Source of the DNA: Actinokineospora spheciospongiae | GTDB taxonomy: Bacteria > Actinomycetota > Actinomycetes > Mycobacteriales > Pseudonocardiaceae | NCBI RefSeq assembly: GCF_000564855.1 | Contig: NZ_AYXG01000187.1 | Location: 1 to 36,682, forward strand | Direction: 5' to 3' | DNA length: 36,682 nt | Shown: positions 15,074 to 25,573 of the stretch, piece after piece | Layout of the letters: each line of letters starts with the position of its first letter | Numbering within the stretch: the stretch's first letter is position 1 | Position numbers and translations under genes: made by a program | Notes under the pieces: model-generated | Databases searched by the model: none | The model's input: only the letters and a program-made list of their open reading frames with translations | What the model was told of the DNA's origin: nothing

Positions 15074-16282
15074 ATGGGCACGACGGGGACACCGCTCGAC
15101 GGCCGGTACCGCCTCGGCGACCTGCTGGGCACGGGGGGCATGGCCGACGTCCACCGGGCGGTCGACCTGCGGCTGAGCCGCCCGGTGGCGGTGAAGTTGT
15201 TCCACCCCAAGGCCGACGGCGCCACCATCGCCCGGCTGGAGACCGAGGCCAGGCTGCTGGCGGGCCTGTCGCACCCCGGCCTGGTCCGCCTCTACGACAT
15301 CGGCGCCGACGACTCCCGCCCCTACCTGGTCATGCAGCTCGTGGACGGGTCCACCCTGCGCGGGCACCTGGACCGGGGCGTGCTCCCCGCCGACTCGGTG
15401 GCCCGGTTCGGGATGCGGCTGGCCGACACCCTGGCCTACGTGCACTCGCGCGGCATCGTCCACCGCGACCTCAAGCCGTCGAACATCCTCATCGACCACG
15501 ACGGCACCTGCTTCCTGGCCGACTTCGGCATCGCGCGGGCCATGGGCACCGAGCGGCTGACCTCGGCCGGGCACTGCGTGGGCACCGCCGCCTACCTCGC
15601 CCCCGAGCAGGTGCGCGGTGCGGAGACCGGCCCGGCGGGCGACGTCTACTCCCTGGGCCTGGTGCTGCTGGAGTGCCTGACCGGGGAGCCGGAGTTCACC
15701 GGGTCCGACATCGAGGCCGCCATCGCCCGGCTGTCGCGCTCGCCGCGCATCCCGAAGTGGCTGCCCCGGGTGTGGGCGGACACGCTGGCGGCGATGACGC
15801 TGCGCGAGCCCGCCGACCGCCCGGACATGGCCGAGGTGGCCCGCAGGCTGGCGCACTGCGCGCTGCGCGGCCCGCTGGCCCGCCGCCCCGCGGTCGCCCC
15901 GACCCGGCAGGTGCCCGCGCCCCGGGCGACCACCGTGCGGATTCCCCTGGTCGCAGCGGACAAGCGGCCGACGAACGTGCTGCGCGCCGCCCTGTTCACC
16001 GGGGCCCTGCTGTTCGGCGGGCTGGCCGCGGTGACCGCGACCCTGCCCGGCGCCGCGCGCCAGCAGGCCCGCCCGCAGGAGGCCCCGGCCGTCGTCGTGC
16101 CGGTGCCGCTCGGTCCGTCGCCGTCCGCGGCGACGCGGACCGGGGCCGCCACCGTGGTCGTGCGGCCCCCCACCCCGGCGCGCGGCCGGGGATCGTCGAC
16201 CGCCGCGAGGAAGCACTCCAAGGGTGCGACCAAAGCGGACCACCCGGTCGAGGTGAGCGGGAGCGGCCGGGGCGACGACTGA
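15074..16282 (+). CDS. Membrane-anchored Ser/Thr protein kinase (Hanks type)
   Basis: A 402-residue kinase. The Gly loop LGTGGMADV is at residues 18-26, the ATP lysine K41 in VAVKLF, the catalytic loop HRDLKPSN at 130-137, DFG at 150-152 and APEQ at about 179. A single transmembrane segment follows at about 308-330 (AALFTGALLFGGLAAVTATL), and a short Pro/Ala-rich, basic outer tail of about 70 residues without PASTA repeats. The kinase domain is thus cytoplasmic and the tail outside. The ATG at 15074 has an AGGTGGAGGTGGG site. The gene is divergent from the repeat-peptide operon and upstream of the trehalose genes; a signalling link to either is not shown. Confidence 0.92.
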   Translation: MGTTGTPLDGRYRLGDLLGTGGMADVHRAVDLRLSRPVAVKLFHPKADGATIARLETEARLLAGLSHPGLVRLYDIGADDSRPYLVMQLVDGSTLRGHLDRGVLPADSVARFGMRLADTLAYVHSRGIVHRDLKPSNILIDHDGTCFLADFGIARAMGTERLTSAGHCVGTAAYLAPEQVRGAETGPAGDVYSLGLVLLECLTGEPEFTGSDIEAAIARLSRSPRIPKWLPRVWADTLAAMTLREPADRPDMAEVARRLAHCALRGPLARRPAVAPTRQVPAPRATTVRIPLVAADKRPTNVLRAALFTGALLFGGLAAVTATLPGAARQQARPQEAPAVVVPVPLGPSPSAATRTGAATVVVRPPTPARGRGSSTAARKHSKGATKADHPVEVSGSGRGDD

Positions 16283-16332
16283 TCCGACGACTGACCCACG
16301 ACTGTGACGATCGACGACTGACCGACGACTGT
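16273..16332. repeat. Short CGACGACTG direct repeats
   Basis: CGACGACTG occurs at 16273, 16285, 16312 and 16323, with a variant CCACGACTG at about 16297, mostly followed by A or AYC. The spacing is 11-15 bases. The first copy contains the last codons and the stop of the kinase gene. The block sits in the gap before glgX and could be slippage-derived or a binding-site array; no function is known. Confidence 0.6.
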
Positions 16333-16370
16333 TCTGACGACCACCCCCCACCGACCCCGCCACATCGTCC

Positions 16371-16390
16371 GGCGGGGAGGCTCCCCCGCC
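16371..16390 (+). terminator. GC-rich hairpin before glgX
   Basis: GGCGGGGAG and CTCCCCCGCC form an imperfect inverted repeat with almost no loop and no T-run. It may end the kinase transcript or be part of the glgX leader. Weak evidence. Confidence 0.3.
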
Positions 16391-16455
16391 CCATATGGTG
16401 ATTGACGACAGCCCTCTCGGCCGGAGTCCGGCCTGGGCATGACCGAGGAGACTGT

Positions 16456-18576
<2,121 letters not shown>

Positions 18577-18579
18577 AAG

Positions 18580-20844
18580 GTGGCCCCGAGGTCGACCTAC
18601 CGCGTCCAGATGCGCCCGGCGTTCGGTTTCCCCGACGCCGCCGCCATCGCCGACTACCTGGCCGACCTCGGGGTCGGCGCGCTGTACTCCTCGCCGATCC
18701 TGACCCCCACCGCCGGGTCGACGCACGGCTACGACGTCGTGGACCCGACCAGGGCCAACCCGGAGCTGGGCGGTGAGGACGGCCGCCGGGCGCTGGTCGC
18801 CCGGCTGCGCGAGCTGGGCTTGGACCTGGTGGTCGACATCGTGCCCAACCACATGGCCGTGGAGGTGCCGTCGCAGAACGCCTGGTGGTGGGACGTGCTG
18901 GAGCACGGCCCGGACTCGGCGTACGCGGGGTACTTCGACATCGAGTCGTTCCCGGTGCTGCTGCCGGTCCTCGGCTCCGACGACGACATCACCGAGCTGG
19001 CCGTCAAGGACGGCAAGCTCACCTATTACGAGCACGAGTTCCCCATCGCCCCGGGCACCGAGGGGGACGGTGTCGACGCTGACGCCCGCGAGGTGCACGA
19101 GCGGCAGCACTACCGCCTGGTCGACTGGCGCCGCGCCGGGGCCGAGCTGAACTACCGCCGGTTCTTCGACGTGACCACCCTGGCCGGGGTGCGCGTGGAG
19201 AAGCCGGAGGTGTTCGACGCCACGCACGCCGAGGTGCTGCGCTGGGTCGCCGAGGGCGACGTGCAGGGCCTGCGCGTGGACCACCCGGACGGCCTCGCCG
19301 ACCCCGGCGGCTACGCCAAGCGCCTGGCCGAGCGGGCGGGCTGCTGGATCGTGCTGGAGAAGATCCTGGAACCCGGCGAGAAGCTGTCGGACTCCTGGCC
19401 CGTCGCGGGCACCACCGGCTACGACGCGCTGCGCGAGGTGTGCGGGGTGTTCGTCGACCCGGCCGCCGAGGCGCCGTTCACCGAGCTGGCCCGCTCCCTG
19501 GGCGTGCCGACCGACTTCGAGCTGCTGCGCGAGGAGTGCAGGCAGCTCATCACCACCACGTCGCTGGCCGCCGAGGTGCGCCGCATCGCCGACCTGGTCA
19601 CCGGGGTCGACCCGATGGACGCCCGGCGCGCGGTGGCCGAGCTGATGGTGGCCTTCCCGGTGTACCGGTCGTACCTGCCCGAGGGCGAGGCGAACTGGGC
19701 CGCCGCGATCGAGCGGGTGCGCACGGCGTGGCCGGAGCTGTCCGAGGCGGTGGCCGCCCTGGACACCCAGGTGCGCGCCGACCCGACCGGCGAGCTGGCG
19801 ACCAGGGTGCAGCAGACCTCCGGCATGGTCGTGGCCAAGGGCACCGAGGACACCGCGTTCTACCGCTACTCCCGGTTCGTCGGCCTCAACGAGGTCGGCG
19901 GCAGCCCGGACCACTTCGGCGTGCCGGTCGCGGAGTTCCACGCCGCGCAGGCCGAGCGCGAGGCCAAGTGGCCGGAGGCGATGACCGCCCTGTCCACGCA
20001 CGACACCAAGCGGTCGGAGGACGTGCGCGCCCGCCTGGCCGTGCTGGCCGAACTGCCCGACGAGTTCACCGCCGCCGTCCGCCGCTGGACGGAGAAGCTG
20101 GGCATCGAGGAGCCCACGCTGAACCTGCTCGCCTGGCAGACCCTGCTCGGCGCGTGGCCGATCGGCCCGGACCGGCTCTCGGCGTACCTGGACAAGGCCG
20201 CCAAGGAGGCCAAGGTGCGCACCACCTGGGTCGACCACGACGAGGAGTTCGAGGCGGCCGTGCAGGCCTGGCCCGCCGCCGTGCTGGGCGACCCGGAGCT
20301 GTCCGCCGAGGTCCGCACCCTCGCCGAGAGGATCACCGCGCCCGGCTGGTCGAACGCGCTGGGCCAGAAGCTGCTGCAACTGGCCGGACCGGGCATCCCG
20401 GACGTCTACCAGGGCACCGAGCTGTGGGACCTGTCCCTGGTCGACCCGGACAACCGCCGCGACGTGGACTTCGCCGAGCGGCGCGCGCTGCTGGCCCGCC
20501 TCGACGGCGGCTGGCTCCCGCCGGTCGACGACACCGGCGCGGCCAAGCTGCACGTGGTGCGCACCGTGCTGCGACTGCGCCGCGACCGCCCCGAGCTGTT
20601 CACCGGCTACCGCCCGGTGACCGCCACCGGCACCGCGGCCGAGCACGTCGTCGCCTTCGAGCGCACCGGCCTGATCGCCGTCGCCACCCGCCTTCCGGTC
20701 AGCCTGCCCGGCTGGGGCGACACCCGGCTCGACCTGCCGGACGGCGAGTGGACCGACGCCCTCACCGGTCGCCGCGCTGAGGGTGGGCTCACCGACCTGC
20801 TGTCGGACTACCCCGTTGCCCTGCTGGTGGGAGGCCAGGCGTGA
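18580..20844 (+). CDS. treY: Maltooligosyl trehalose synthase
   Basis: A 754-residue GH13 enzyme that converts the reducing-end alpha-1,4 bond of maltodextrins into the alpha-1,1 bond of trehalose. Recognised landmarks are STYRVQMRPAFGFPDAAAIA at the start, the region VDIVPNHMAV, the nucleophile region LRVDHPDGLADP, and the late STHDTKRSEDVRARL and PGIPDVYQGTELWD segments, all characteristic of TreY. The length is in the usual family range. A GTG start 3 nt after glgX and a 4-nt overlap with treZ indicate coupled translation. Cytoplasmic. Confidence 0.96.
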   Translation: MAPRSTYRVQMRPAFGFPDAAAIADYLADLGVGALYSSPILTPTAGSTHGYDVVDPTRANPELGGEDGRRALVARLRELGLDLVVDIVPNHMAVEVPSQNAWWWDVLEHGPDSAYAGYFDIESFPVLLPVLGSDDDITELAVKDGKLTYYEHEFPIAPGTEGDGVDADAREVHERQHYRLVDWRRAGAELNYRRFFDVTTLAGVRVEKPEVFDATHAEVLRWVAEGDVQGLRVDHPDGLADPGGYAKRLAERAGCWIVLEKILEPGEKLSDSWPVAGTTGYDALREVCGVFVDPAAEAPFTELARSLGVPTDFELLREECRQLITTTSLAAEVRRIADLVTGVDPMDARRAVAELMVAFPVYRSYLPEGEANWAAAIERVRTAWPELSEAVAALDTQVRADPTGELATRVQQTSGMVVAKGTEDTAFYRYSRFVGLNEVGGSPDHFGVPVAEFHAAQAEREAKWPEAMTALSTHDTKRSEDVRARLAVLAELPDEFTAAVRRWTEKLGIEEPTLNLLAWQTLLGAWPIGPDRLSAYLDKAAKEAKVRTTWVDHDEEFEAAVQAWPAAVLGDPELSAEVRTLAERITAPGWSNALGQKLLQLAGPGIPDVYQGTELWDLSLVDPDNRRDVDFAERRALLARLDGGWLPPVDDTGAAKLHVVRTVLRLRRDRPELFTGYRPVTATGTAAEHVVAFERTGLIAVATRLPVSLPGWGDTRLDLPDGEWTDALTGRRAEGGLTDLLSDYPVALLVGGQA

Positions 20845-22565
20845 ACCCCGAGCACTTCTCCGTCTGGGCCCCCGAACGCGACCGGGTCCGACTCGCCACC
20901 GGCGCCCAACTGCACGAGATGACCAGGGACGACGCGGGCTGGTGGCACGTCGAGGTCCCCGGCACCGGGGCGGGCACCGACTACGCCTTCCTGCTCGACG
21001 ACCAGGAGCAGAGCTACCCCGACCCGCGTTCGCTGTGGCAGCCCGAGGGCGTGCACGGCCCGTCCCGGCGCTACGAGCACCGCACGTTCGACTGGACCGA
21101 CGAGGGCTGGACCGGCCGCGCGCTGGCCGGGTCGGTGCTCTACGAGCTGCACATCGGCACCTTCACCGAGGAGGGCACGTTCAACGCCGCCATCGAGCGG
21201 CTGGACCACCTGGTGGAGCTGGGCGTCGACCTGGTGGAGGTGCTGCCGGTCAACGCCTTCGACGGCACCGAGGGCTGGGGCTACGACGGCGTGCTGTGGG
21301 GCGCGGTCCACCAGCCCTACGGCGGCCCGACCGCGTTCAAGCAGTTCGTCGACGCCTGCCACCGGCGCGGCCTGGGCGTGGTGCTGGACGTGGTCTACAA
21401 CCACCTCGGCCCGTCGGGCGCGTACCTGGACAAGTTCGCCCCGTACTTCGCGGGCAGCACGATCTGGGGCCCCACCCTCAACCTCGACGGCCCGGATTCG
21501 GACGAGGTCCGCCGCTACGTCATCGACAACGCCCTGGGCTGGTTCCGCGACTTCCACGTCGACGGCCTGCGCCTCGACGCCGTGCACGCCCTGCGCGACA
21601 CCAGGGCCACCCACTTGCTGGAGCAGCTTTCGTCCGAAGTGGACGCCCTGTCGGCGGCCCTGGGCCGCCCGCTGTCGCTGATCGCCGAATCCGACCTCAA
21701 CGACCCCCGCCACACCACCCCGCGCGAAGCGGGCGGCTACGGCCTCACCGCCCAGTGGTGCGACGACCTGCACCACGTCCTGCACGTCGCCCTGACCGGC
21801 GAGACGGACGGCTACTACACCGACTTCGGCACCCCCGGCGCGCTGGAGACGACACTGCGCCGGGCGTTCTACCACGTCGGCACGTGGTCGTCGTTCCGCA
21901 AGCGCTCGCACGGCAGGCCGCTGGACACCCGCACGGTCTCCGGCCACCGCTTCCTGGCGTACTTGCAGAACCACGACCAGATCGGCAACCGCGCCACCGG
22001 CGACCGCCTCACCGCCACGGTGTCGCAAGAGCGGGTGCTGTGCGGGGCGGCGATCCTGTTCTGCTCCCCGTACACGCCGATGCTGTTCATGGGCGAGGAG
22101 TGGGCGGCAACCACCCCGTGGCGCTTCTTCGCCTCGTTCCCCGACGAGGAACTGGCCGAGGCGGTCCGCACCGGCCGCCGCCGTGAGTTCGCCGAGCACG
22201 GCTGGGGCGAGTCGGAGGTGCCGGACCCGATGGACCCCGACACCGTCCGCGCCTCCACCCTGAACTGGGCGGAACTGGCCGACCCGGCGCACCGGGGCGT
22301 GTACGAGACGTACCGGGCGCTCATCGCCCTGCGCAAGGCCCGCCCGGAGCTGAGCGACCCCCGCCTGGACCGGTTCACGGTCGAGGCCGGGGACGGTTGG
22401 CTGCTGCTGCACCGGGGCGGGCTGCGGGTGGCGGTGAACCTGTCCGGGGCGGAGGTGTCGCTGCCGGTGGCGGCGGTGTCGACCCTGCTGGCCGCCGAGG
22501 GCGTGCACGTCGGGGTGGACACGGTGGTCCTGCCCGCCGACACGTTCGCCGTCCTGGAGGTCTGA
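20841..22565 (+). CDS. treZ: Maltooligosyltrehalose trehalohydrolase
   Basis: A 574-residue GH13 enzyme that releases free trehalose from maltooligosyl trehalose made by TreY. The N-terminal part (SVWAPERDRVRL) is the CBM48-like domain. The barrel has LDVVYNHLGPSG, the nucleophile region DGLRLDAVHAL, the acid region SLIAESDLNDP, and LQNHDQIGNR. The MLFMGEEWAA segment is also typical of TreZ. The GTG start overlaps the treY stop. With glgX and treY it makes a complete TreX/TreY/TreZ route from glycogen to trehalose. Confidence 0.96.
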   Translation: MNPEHFSVWAPERDRVRLATGAQLHEMTRDDAGWWHVEVPGTGAGTDYAFLLDDQEQSYPDPRSLWQPEGVHGPSRRYEHRTFDWTDEGWTGRALAGSVLYELHIGTFTEEGTFNAAIERLDHLVELGVDLVEVLPVNAFDGTEGWGYDGVLWGAVHQPYGGPTAFKQFVDACHRRGLGVVLDVVYNHLGPSGAYLDKFAPYFAGSTIWGPTLNLDGPDSDEVRRYVIDNALGWFRDFHVDGLRLDAVHALRDTRATHLLEQLSSEVDALSAALGRPLSLIAESDLNDPRHTTPREAGGYGLTAQWCDDLHHVLHVALTGETDGYYTDFGTPGALETTLRRAFYHVGTWSSFRKRSHGRPLDTRTVSGHRFLAYLQNHDQIGNRATGDRLTATVSQERVLCGAAILFCSPYTPMLFMGEEWAATTPWRFFASFPDEELAEAVRTGRRREFAEHGWGESEVPDPMDPDTVRASTLNWAELADPAHRGVYETYRALIALRKARPELSDPRLDRFTVEAGDGWLLLHRGGLRVAVNLSGAEVSLPVAAVSTLLAAEGVHVGVDTVVLPADTFAVLEV

Positions 22566-22585
22566 CGGCTCTAAAAGTCTGACGA

Positions 22586-22625
22586 CATGGACCGGCCGCC
22601 CGAGCACTCGGGCGGCCGGTCCATG
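22586..22625. terminator. Bidirectional terminator after treZ
   Basis: A perfect 19-bp inverted repeat (22586-22604 and 22607-22625) with a 2-base centre is followed by GTTTT on the plus strand and preceded by CTAAAAG, which gives a T-run on the minus strand. It lies between the convergent treZ and membrane protein genes and should serve both. Confidence 0.92.
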
Positions 22626-22636
22626 GTTTTCGGGGC

Positions 22637-23116
22637 TTATTCGACGCTGCGGCGGTAGCGGACCTCGCGCTGCGGCCCCGGCGAGGCGAACCGGCGGATC
22701 AGGAAGTTGATCGCCGCGCCGATCAGCAGCCACACGATCGCGGCCAGCCCGTAGTCGAGCAGGGTGGCCAGCTTCTGCGAGCCCGGCGTGAACAGCCCGT
22801 CGAACCCGAGCGAGACGGCCCCGGAGAAGTCGCTGATGAAGCCCGCGAACCCGTTGTCCGGGTTGGCTTCGGCGAGCGTCAGGATGATCTGCGCGACCAG
22901 CACCACCGCGAACAGCCCGGTGATGAAGGTGACCGCCGAGGTGATCATCCGGATCGTGCGCCACCGCTGGGCGTGGGTGTCCCGCACCCGCTCGTGCACG
23001 ACCTCCTCGTCCGGCGGCCCGTACTGGCCGGGAGGCGGCTGCTGCCGGGGTGCGACGTACTGCTCCTGGGGCGGGAAGGCCCTGGTCCGCTCGGGATCGC
23101 TCTCCGGGTAGCTCAT
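22637..23116 (-). CDS. Small membrane protein, two transmembrane segments
   Basis: A 159-residue protein with a Pro/Gln-rich cytoplasmic N-terminus (about 1-50), a first membrane helix at about 58-82 (VTFITGLFAVVLVAQIILTL), a short loop and a second at about 120-140 (LAAIVWLLIGAAINFLI), then a basic tail. The loop sequence NPDNGFAGFI followed by a helix resembles the YggT family, but the match is loose. The start is ATG at 23116; an upstream ATG at 23164 would add 16 residues and looks less likely. Function unknown. Confidence 0.75.
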   Translation of the reverse strand: MSYPESDPERTRAFPPQEQYVAPRQQPPPGQYGPPDEEVVHERVRDTHAQRWRTIRMITSAVTFITGLFAVVLVAQIILTLAEANPDNGFAGFISDFSGAVSLGFDGLFTPGSQKLATLLDYGLAAIVWLLIGAAINFLIRRFASPGPQREVRYRRSVE

Positions 23117-23236
23117 TGCACGATGGTGACACCGGCACGCGCGCTCCGCTGGACAGCCGGGCAACCGGCCTAACCCGTGGCGGTGGGAGTGTCGCGCCGC
23201 TGGCGGGCACGCAGAGTGAGGTAAATTCTACTTTCA

Positions 23237-23255
23237 GGAAGGTATCCGTCCTTCC
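23237..23255. promoter_or_regulatory. Inverted repeat before the Xre gene
   Basis: GGAAGG (23237-23242) and CCTTCC (23250-23255) form a perfect 6-bp inverted repeat with a 7-base centre, 20 nt before the start codon and about 10 nt after an AT-rich TAAATT (23222-23227). This could be an operator for the Xre protein itself and part of its promoter. Confidence 0.4.
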
Positions 23256-23275
23256 AGGGGTGGAAAGGCAACACC

Positions 23276-24106
23276 ATGTCGGGCAAGCGACAACCCCCGA
23301 GGCCCAGGGACCGCATCATCGGTGCCCGCCTGCGCGCGATCCGCAAGGAGCGGACGGACTTGAGCCTCGAAGCCGCCGCCAAGCTCCTCGGCTGGGGCCT
23401 GGCGACCATGTCCAGGATCGAGAACGGCAAGCGCGTCATCGACACCGAAGAGGTGGCGATGATGCTCACCGTCTACGGCATCCCAGCCGATGAGCGCAGG
23501 GACATCATCGCCGAAGCCAGAGCGGAGAACGCCTCCGGGTGGTGGGACCGCCCCCTGCCCGGCGTTCCCGCCGAAGTCGGCACCCTGGCCAGCTACGCCG
23601 TCGACGCCGACAGCCTGACCGACTGGGCGGTGACGTTGGTACCGGGCCTGCTCCAAATCGAGGACTACGCCATGGCGTTGATGCTCTCCGATGATATGTC
23701 GGTGGAGGTTGCGGAGTTGCGATGGGTGGCCAGGCGTAGGCGACAGCAGATCCTGGGCACGCTGGAGTACGGCGCCTACATCAGCGAGACGGCACTACGG
23801 ACGCCATTCGGGGGTGCCGTAACCCATCGAAGGCAGCTCAGTCATCTCCTGGAGGCTCGTGATCGGGGGATCTCCGTTCGGGTTGTGCCGGAACATCTGC
23901 CACTCGGCTTGATCAGCCACTCATGGCTTTACCTGACGTTCCCCAACACCACTCCCGTCGTGAACGTCGAGGTGGCCGAAGGTGGGGTCTACCTGCACGA
24001 CGACCAAGCGGAGCCGTACGCGAAGGTGCTCGCCAAGCTGGATCACAATGCCCTTTCCACCACTGAAAGTCAGACTAAGCTCCGGTCGATCCTGAAGGAG
24101 GCGTGA
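23276..24106 (+). CDS. Xre-family regulator with DUF5753 domain
   Basis: A 276-residue regulator. The N-terminal helix-turn-helix (about residues 14-68) contains LSLEAAAKLLGWGLATMSRI. The DUF5753 sensor-like domain occupies about 90-270 (LVPGLLQIEDYA, RRQQILG, and VRVVPEHLPLG). This pair of domains is abundant in Streptomyces and relatives, usually beside a DUF397 gene, as here (stop and next ATG 2 nt apart). Such pairs take part in developmental control, as with the WhiJ-like systems. Codon use here is a little less GC-rich than in the trehalose genes. Its 3' end is duplicated at 25515. Confidence 0.9.
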   Translation: MSGKRQPPRPRDRIIGARLRAIRKERTDLSLEAAAKLLGWGLATMSRIENGKRVIDTEEVAMMLTVYGIPADERRDIIAEARAENASGWWDRPLPGVPAEVGTLASYAVDADSLTDWAVTLVPGLLQIEDYAMALMLSDDMSVEVAELRWVARRRRQQILGTLEYGAYISETALRTPFGGAVTHRRQLSHLLEARDRGISVRVVPEHLPLGLISHSWLYLTFPNTTPVVNVEVAEGGVYLHDDQAEPYAKVLAKLDHNALSTTESQTKLRSILKEA

Positions 24107-24108
24107 TC

Positions 24109-24273
24109 ATGCAGTGGCGCAAGTCGAGCTTCAGCGGGTCCGGCGGCAACTGTGTTCAAGTGCGGCAGGACTTGGCCGCCGTCCGGGACAGCAAGAACCC
24201 GGTCGGCCCCGTGCTCGCCGTCGACCTGTCCCGCCTGTCGGCCGTCGTCAAGTCCGGCAAGCTGGACCGCTGA
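24109..24273 (+). CDS. DUF397 small protein, first copy
   Basis: A 54-residue protein with the DUF397 signature: W-R-K-S-S-x-S near the start, NCVQV, AVRDSKNP and a hydrophobic LAVDLSRLSAVVKSGKL end. The AAGGAGG site overlaps the end of the Xre gene. DUF397 proteins work with the neighbouring Xre/DUF5753 regulator, probably as a modulator. The second copy at 25574 has over 75 percent of residues in common by eye. Confidence 0.92.
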   Translation: MQWRKSSFSGSGGNCVQVRQDLAAVRDSKNPVGPVLAVDLSRLSAVVKSGKLDR

Positions 24274-24285
24274 CCGACCCCGCTC

Positions 24286-24315
24286 GGCTCCCGCACGCCC
24301 CCTGCGTCGGGAGCC
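24286..24315 (+). terminator. Terminator hairpin after first DUF397 gene
   Basis: GGCTCCCG (24286-24293) and CGGGAGCC (24308-24315) form a perfect 8-bp stem with a 14-base loop, 12 nt after the stop codon. There is no T-run. The same structure is found after the second DUF397 gene as part of the duplicated block. Confidence 0.6.
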
Positions 24316-24330
24316 GGGCTGGTCACCTGC

Positions 24331-24756
24331 TCAGAGGTTCATCCACGCCCCGTCCGGCATGTCCGGATCGGCGTACTCGGGAAAATGAATCGTCACGTGT
24401 CGGATGTTGGAACGATCCGTGCCATTGGCGGTGATCGTCACCTTCTGCTCTCGGGAGTCGGGCAGGAGAAGGGATTGTGCGGTCGTCGTTCCACCGCCGG
24501 TGACACTCAGCGTGCTCACGTCGAGCACTCCATCGAACAGGACCGCCTCGCCTGTGCTCGGAGTCCCGTCCCGGACGTCGACGATGACGAACTCCGAGGT
24601 GTCATCGATGCTGATGAAAATCATTCCTGGAGATGTGGCGACACCGCGCTCGAATTCCGCATCGGTCCATTCCGGCCAGGTGTCGGGGTCCGACTTGTAG
24701 TCGCCGAGACACACCTGCCCGTGGGACGGGCGGACCGGCTGGCGCAACAACAGCAT
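24331..24756 (-). CDS. ComJ/Nin-like nuclease inhibitor
   Basis: A 141-residue protein. The segment WTDAEFERGVATSPGMIFIS (about residues 30-49) resembles the WTDEAIEKG-type region of Bacillus ComJ (Nin), the inhibitor of the NucA DNA-entry nuclease. A beta-rich middle (SEFVIVDV, LDVSTLSVTG) and a C-terminal IRHVTIHFPEYADPDMPDG follow, similar in layout and length to Nin (about 130 residues). There is no signal peptide. It starts 2 nt after the stop of the NucA/NucB-like gene, so the two are translated together. An inhibitor or immunity role for that nuclease is inferred from resemblance and pairing; the resemblance was judged by eye. Confidence 0.65.
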   Translation of the reverse strand: MLLLRQPVRPSHGQVCLGDYKSDPDTWPEWTDAEFERGVATSPGMIFISIDDTSEFVIVDVRDGTPSTGEAVLFDGVLDVSTLSVTGGGTTTAQSLLLPDSREQKVTITANGTDRSNIRHVTIHFPEYADPDMPDGAWMNL

Positions 24757-24758
24757 GG

Positions 24759-25346
24759 CTACCCCTCGAACTCTTCGGTGGCGATCTGGCCAGGATTGAT
24801 GATGACGACCAGGAACGCGTCGCCGTCCTGCAACCGGTTGACAGTGTAGGCGCGTCCCACCGCGCCGCCTTGCCGGTTCTGCTCGATGGTGGGAACACCT
24901 TGCGTGCTCGCACCCGGCCCGCCTTCCTTCGCGGACTTGAAGGGGTATTCGTCGCACGACTTCGGCTTCAGCTCCGCCAGCCGAGCAGGCGTGCACACCG
25001 AGCGGTTCTTCAGCTCGCGCGCCTTCAGGTCCACTTCGTAGTGGAGTAGGGCGGGCTGTCCGGTCGACCACGCCACAGATATGTGGCGGGCGATGTACGG
25101 CATCTTCTCGGCGTCGATCGGGACCACAGGAAGGTCTTTGCAGCGCCGGTCCTTGGTGAGTTGCTCAGGCGTGCACTCCTTGACCCGGCCCCGAAAGCTG
25201 GGTGGAACCAGAACCTCGTCCGCTTCTTTTTCCTCGATGTCTACCGAGTTGATCACCTCCTGTGCGATATCGGTTTGAGTCACTGCGACGACCGCCCCGA
25301 CCGCAAGCAGGATGGGCAACAACCCGCTTTTGGTTTTCGTGCTCAT
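24759..25346 (-). CDS. Secreted or membrane-anchored NucA/NucB-type DNase
   Basis: A 195-residue protein. An N-terminal hydrophobic segment (LLPILLAVGAVVAVTQ, about 9-24) acts as signal or anchor. The C-terminal half has the NucA/NucB signature: CDEYPFKSAKEGG (about 138-150), VPTIEQNRQGG (about 157-167) and the late DGDAFLVVI. In NucB-type nucleases the Asp and Glu of these motifs are catalytic and metal-binding, and the enzymes cut DNA outside the cell. Cysteines upstream (CTPEQLTKDRRC, and RSVCTPARL) may form disulphides. ATG at 25346 has a GGGGGAG site. It leads the two-gene unit with the ComJ-like gene, inserted between two DUF397 copies. A role in DNA scavenging, competence, or competition is possible. 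Confidence 0.78.
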   Translation of the reverse strand: MSTKTKSGLLPILLAVGAVVAVTQTDIAQEVINSVDIEEKEADEVLVPPSFRGRVKECTPEQLTKDRRCKDLPVVPIDAEKMPYIARHISVAWSTGQPALLHYEVDLKARELKNRSVCTPARLAELKPKSCDEYPFKSAKEGGPGASTQGVPTIEQNRQGGAVGRAYTVNRLQDGDAFLVVIINPGQIATEEFEG

Positions 25347-25514
25347 GTCTCCCCCGTGCCACGCGTGAAGACTGTTCGACCGTCGTATGAGCATCCCAGG
25401 GTGCATCGGCAGGATGGGTGGTTTCGCGGGGCCGAACGAAAGGTGAACCTGAACGGCCCAGTGGAGGGCGTGGTCTCGCCATTGGGTTGCATCCTCGACC
25501 ATGCCGCAACCCAA

Positions 25515-25572
25515 GCCCTTTCCACTGCCGAAAGTCAGACTATGCTCCGATCGATCCTGAGGGAGGCGTGAT
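25515..25572 (+). pseudogene. Duplicated 3' end of the Xre gene
   Basis: This segment encodes ALSTAESQTMLRSILREA, which matches the last 18 residues of the Xre protein (ALSTTESQTKLRSILKEA) at 15 positions. Upstream of 25515 the similarity stops abruptly in sequence belonging to the nuclease operon promoter side. It is a remnant of an xre gene, left by duplication or insertion. Confidence 0.8.
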
Positions 25573-25573
25573 C

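Larger units (their letters stand above)
24050..24327. repeat. Direct repeat, left copy (xre end, DUF397, terminator)
   Basis: This 278-base block matches 25515-25789 in order and orientation: the xre 3' end, the AGGAGGCGTGATCATG start region, the DUF397 gene, its hairpin and the following GGTCACC. By eye more than 80 percent of bases agree. The block brackets the nuclease-inhibitor pair. Confidence 0.85.

Noticed and set aside
16273-16332. CRISPR array between kinase and glgX
   Set aside because: Units of about 9 bases with 2-6-base gaps are far too short for CRISPR repeats and spacers.
16402-16455. TTG at 16402 as the glgX start
   Set aside because: It adds 18 non-conserved residues and lacks a ribosome site, while GTG 16456 has GAGGAG at 5 nt and begins at the conserved family start.
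23117-23164. ATG at 23164 as the start of the small membrane protein
   Set aside because: The extra 16 residues are Cys/His/Arg-rich and unlike the Pro/Gln-rich N-terminus that follows ATG 23116.
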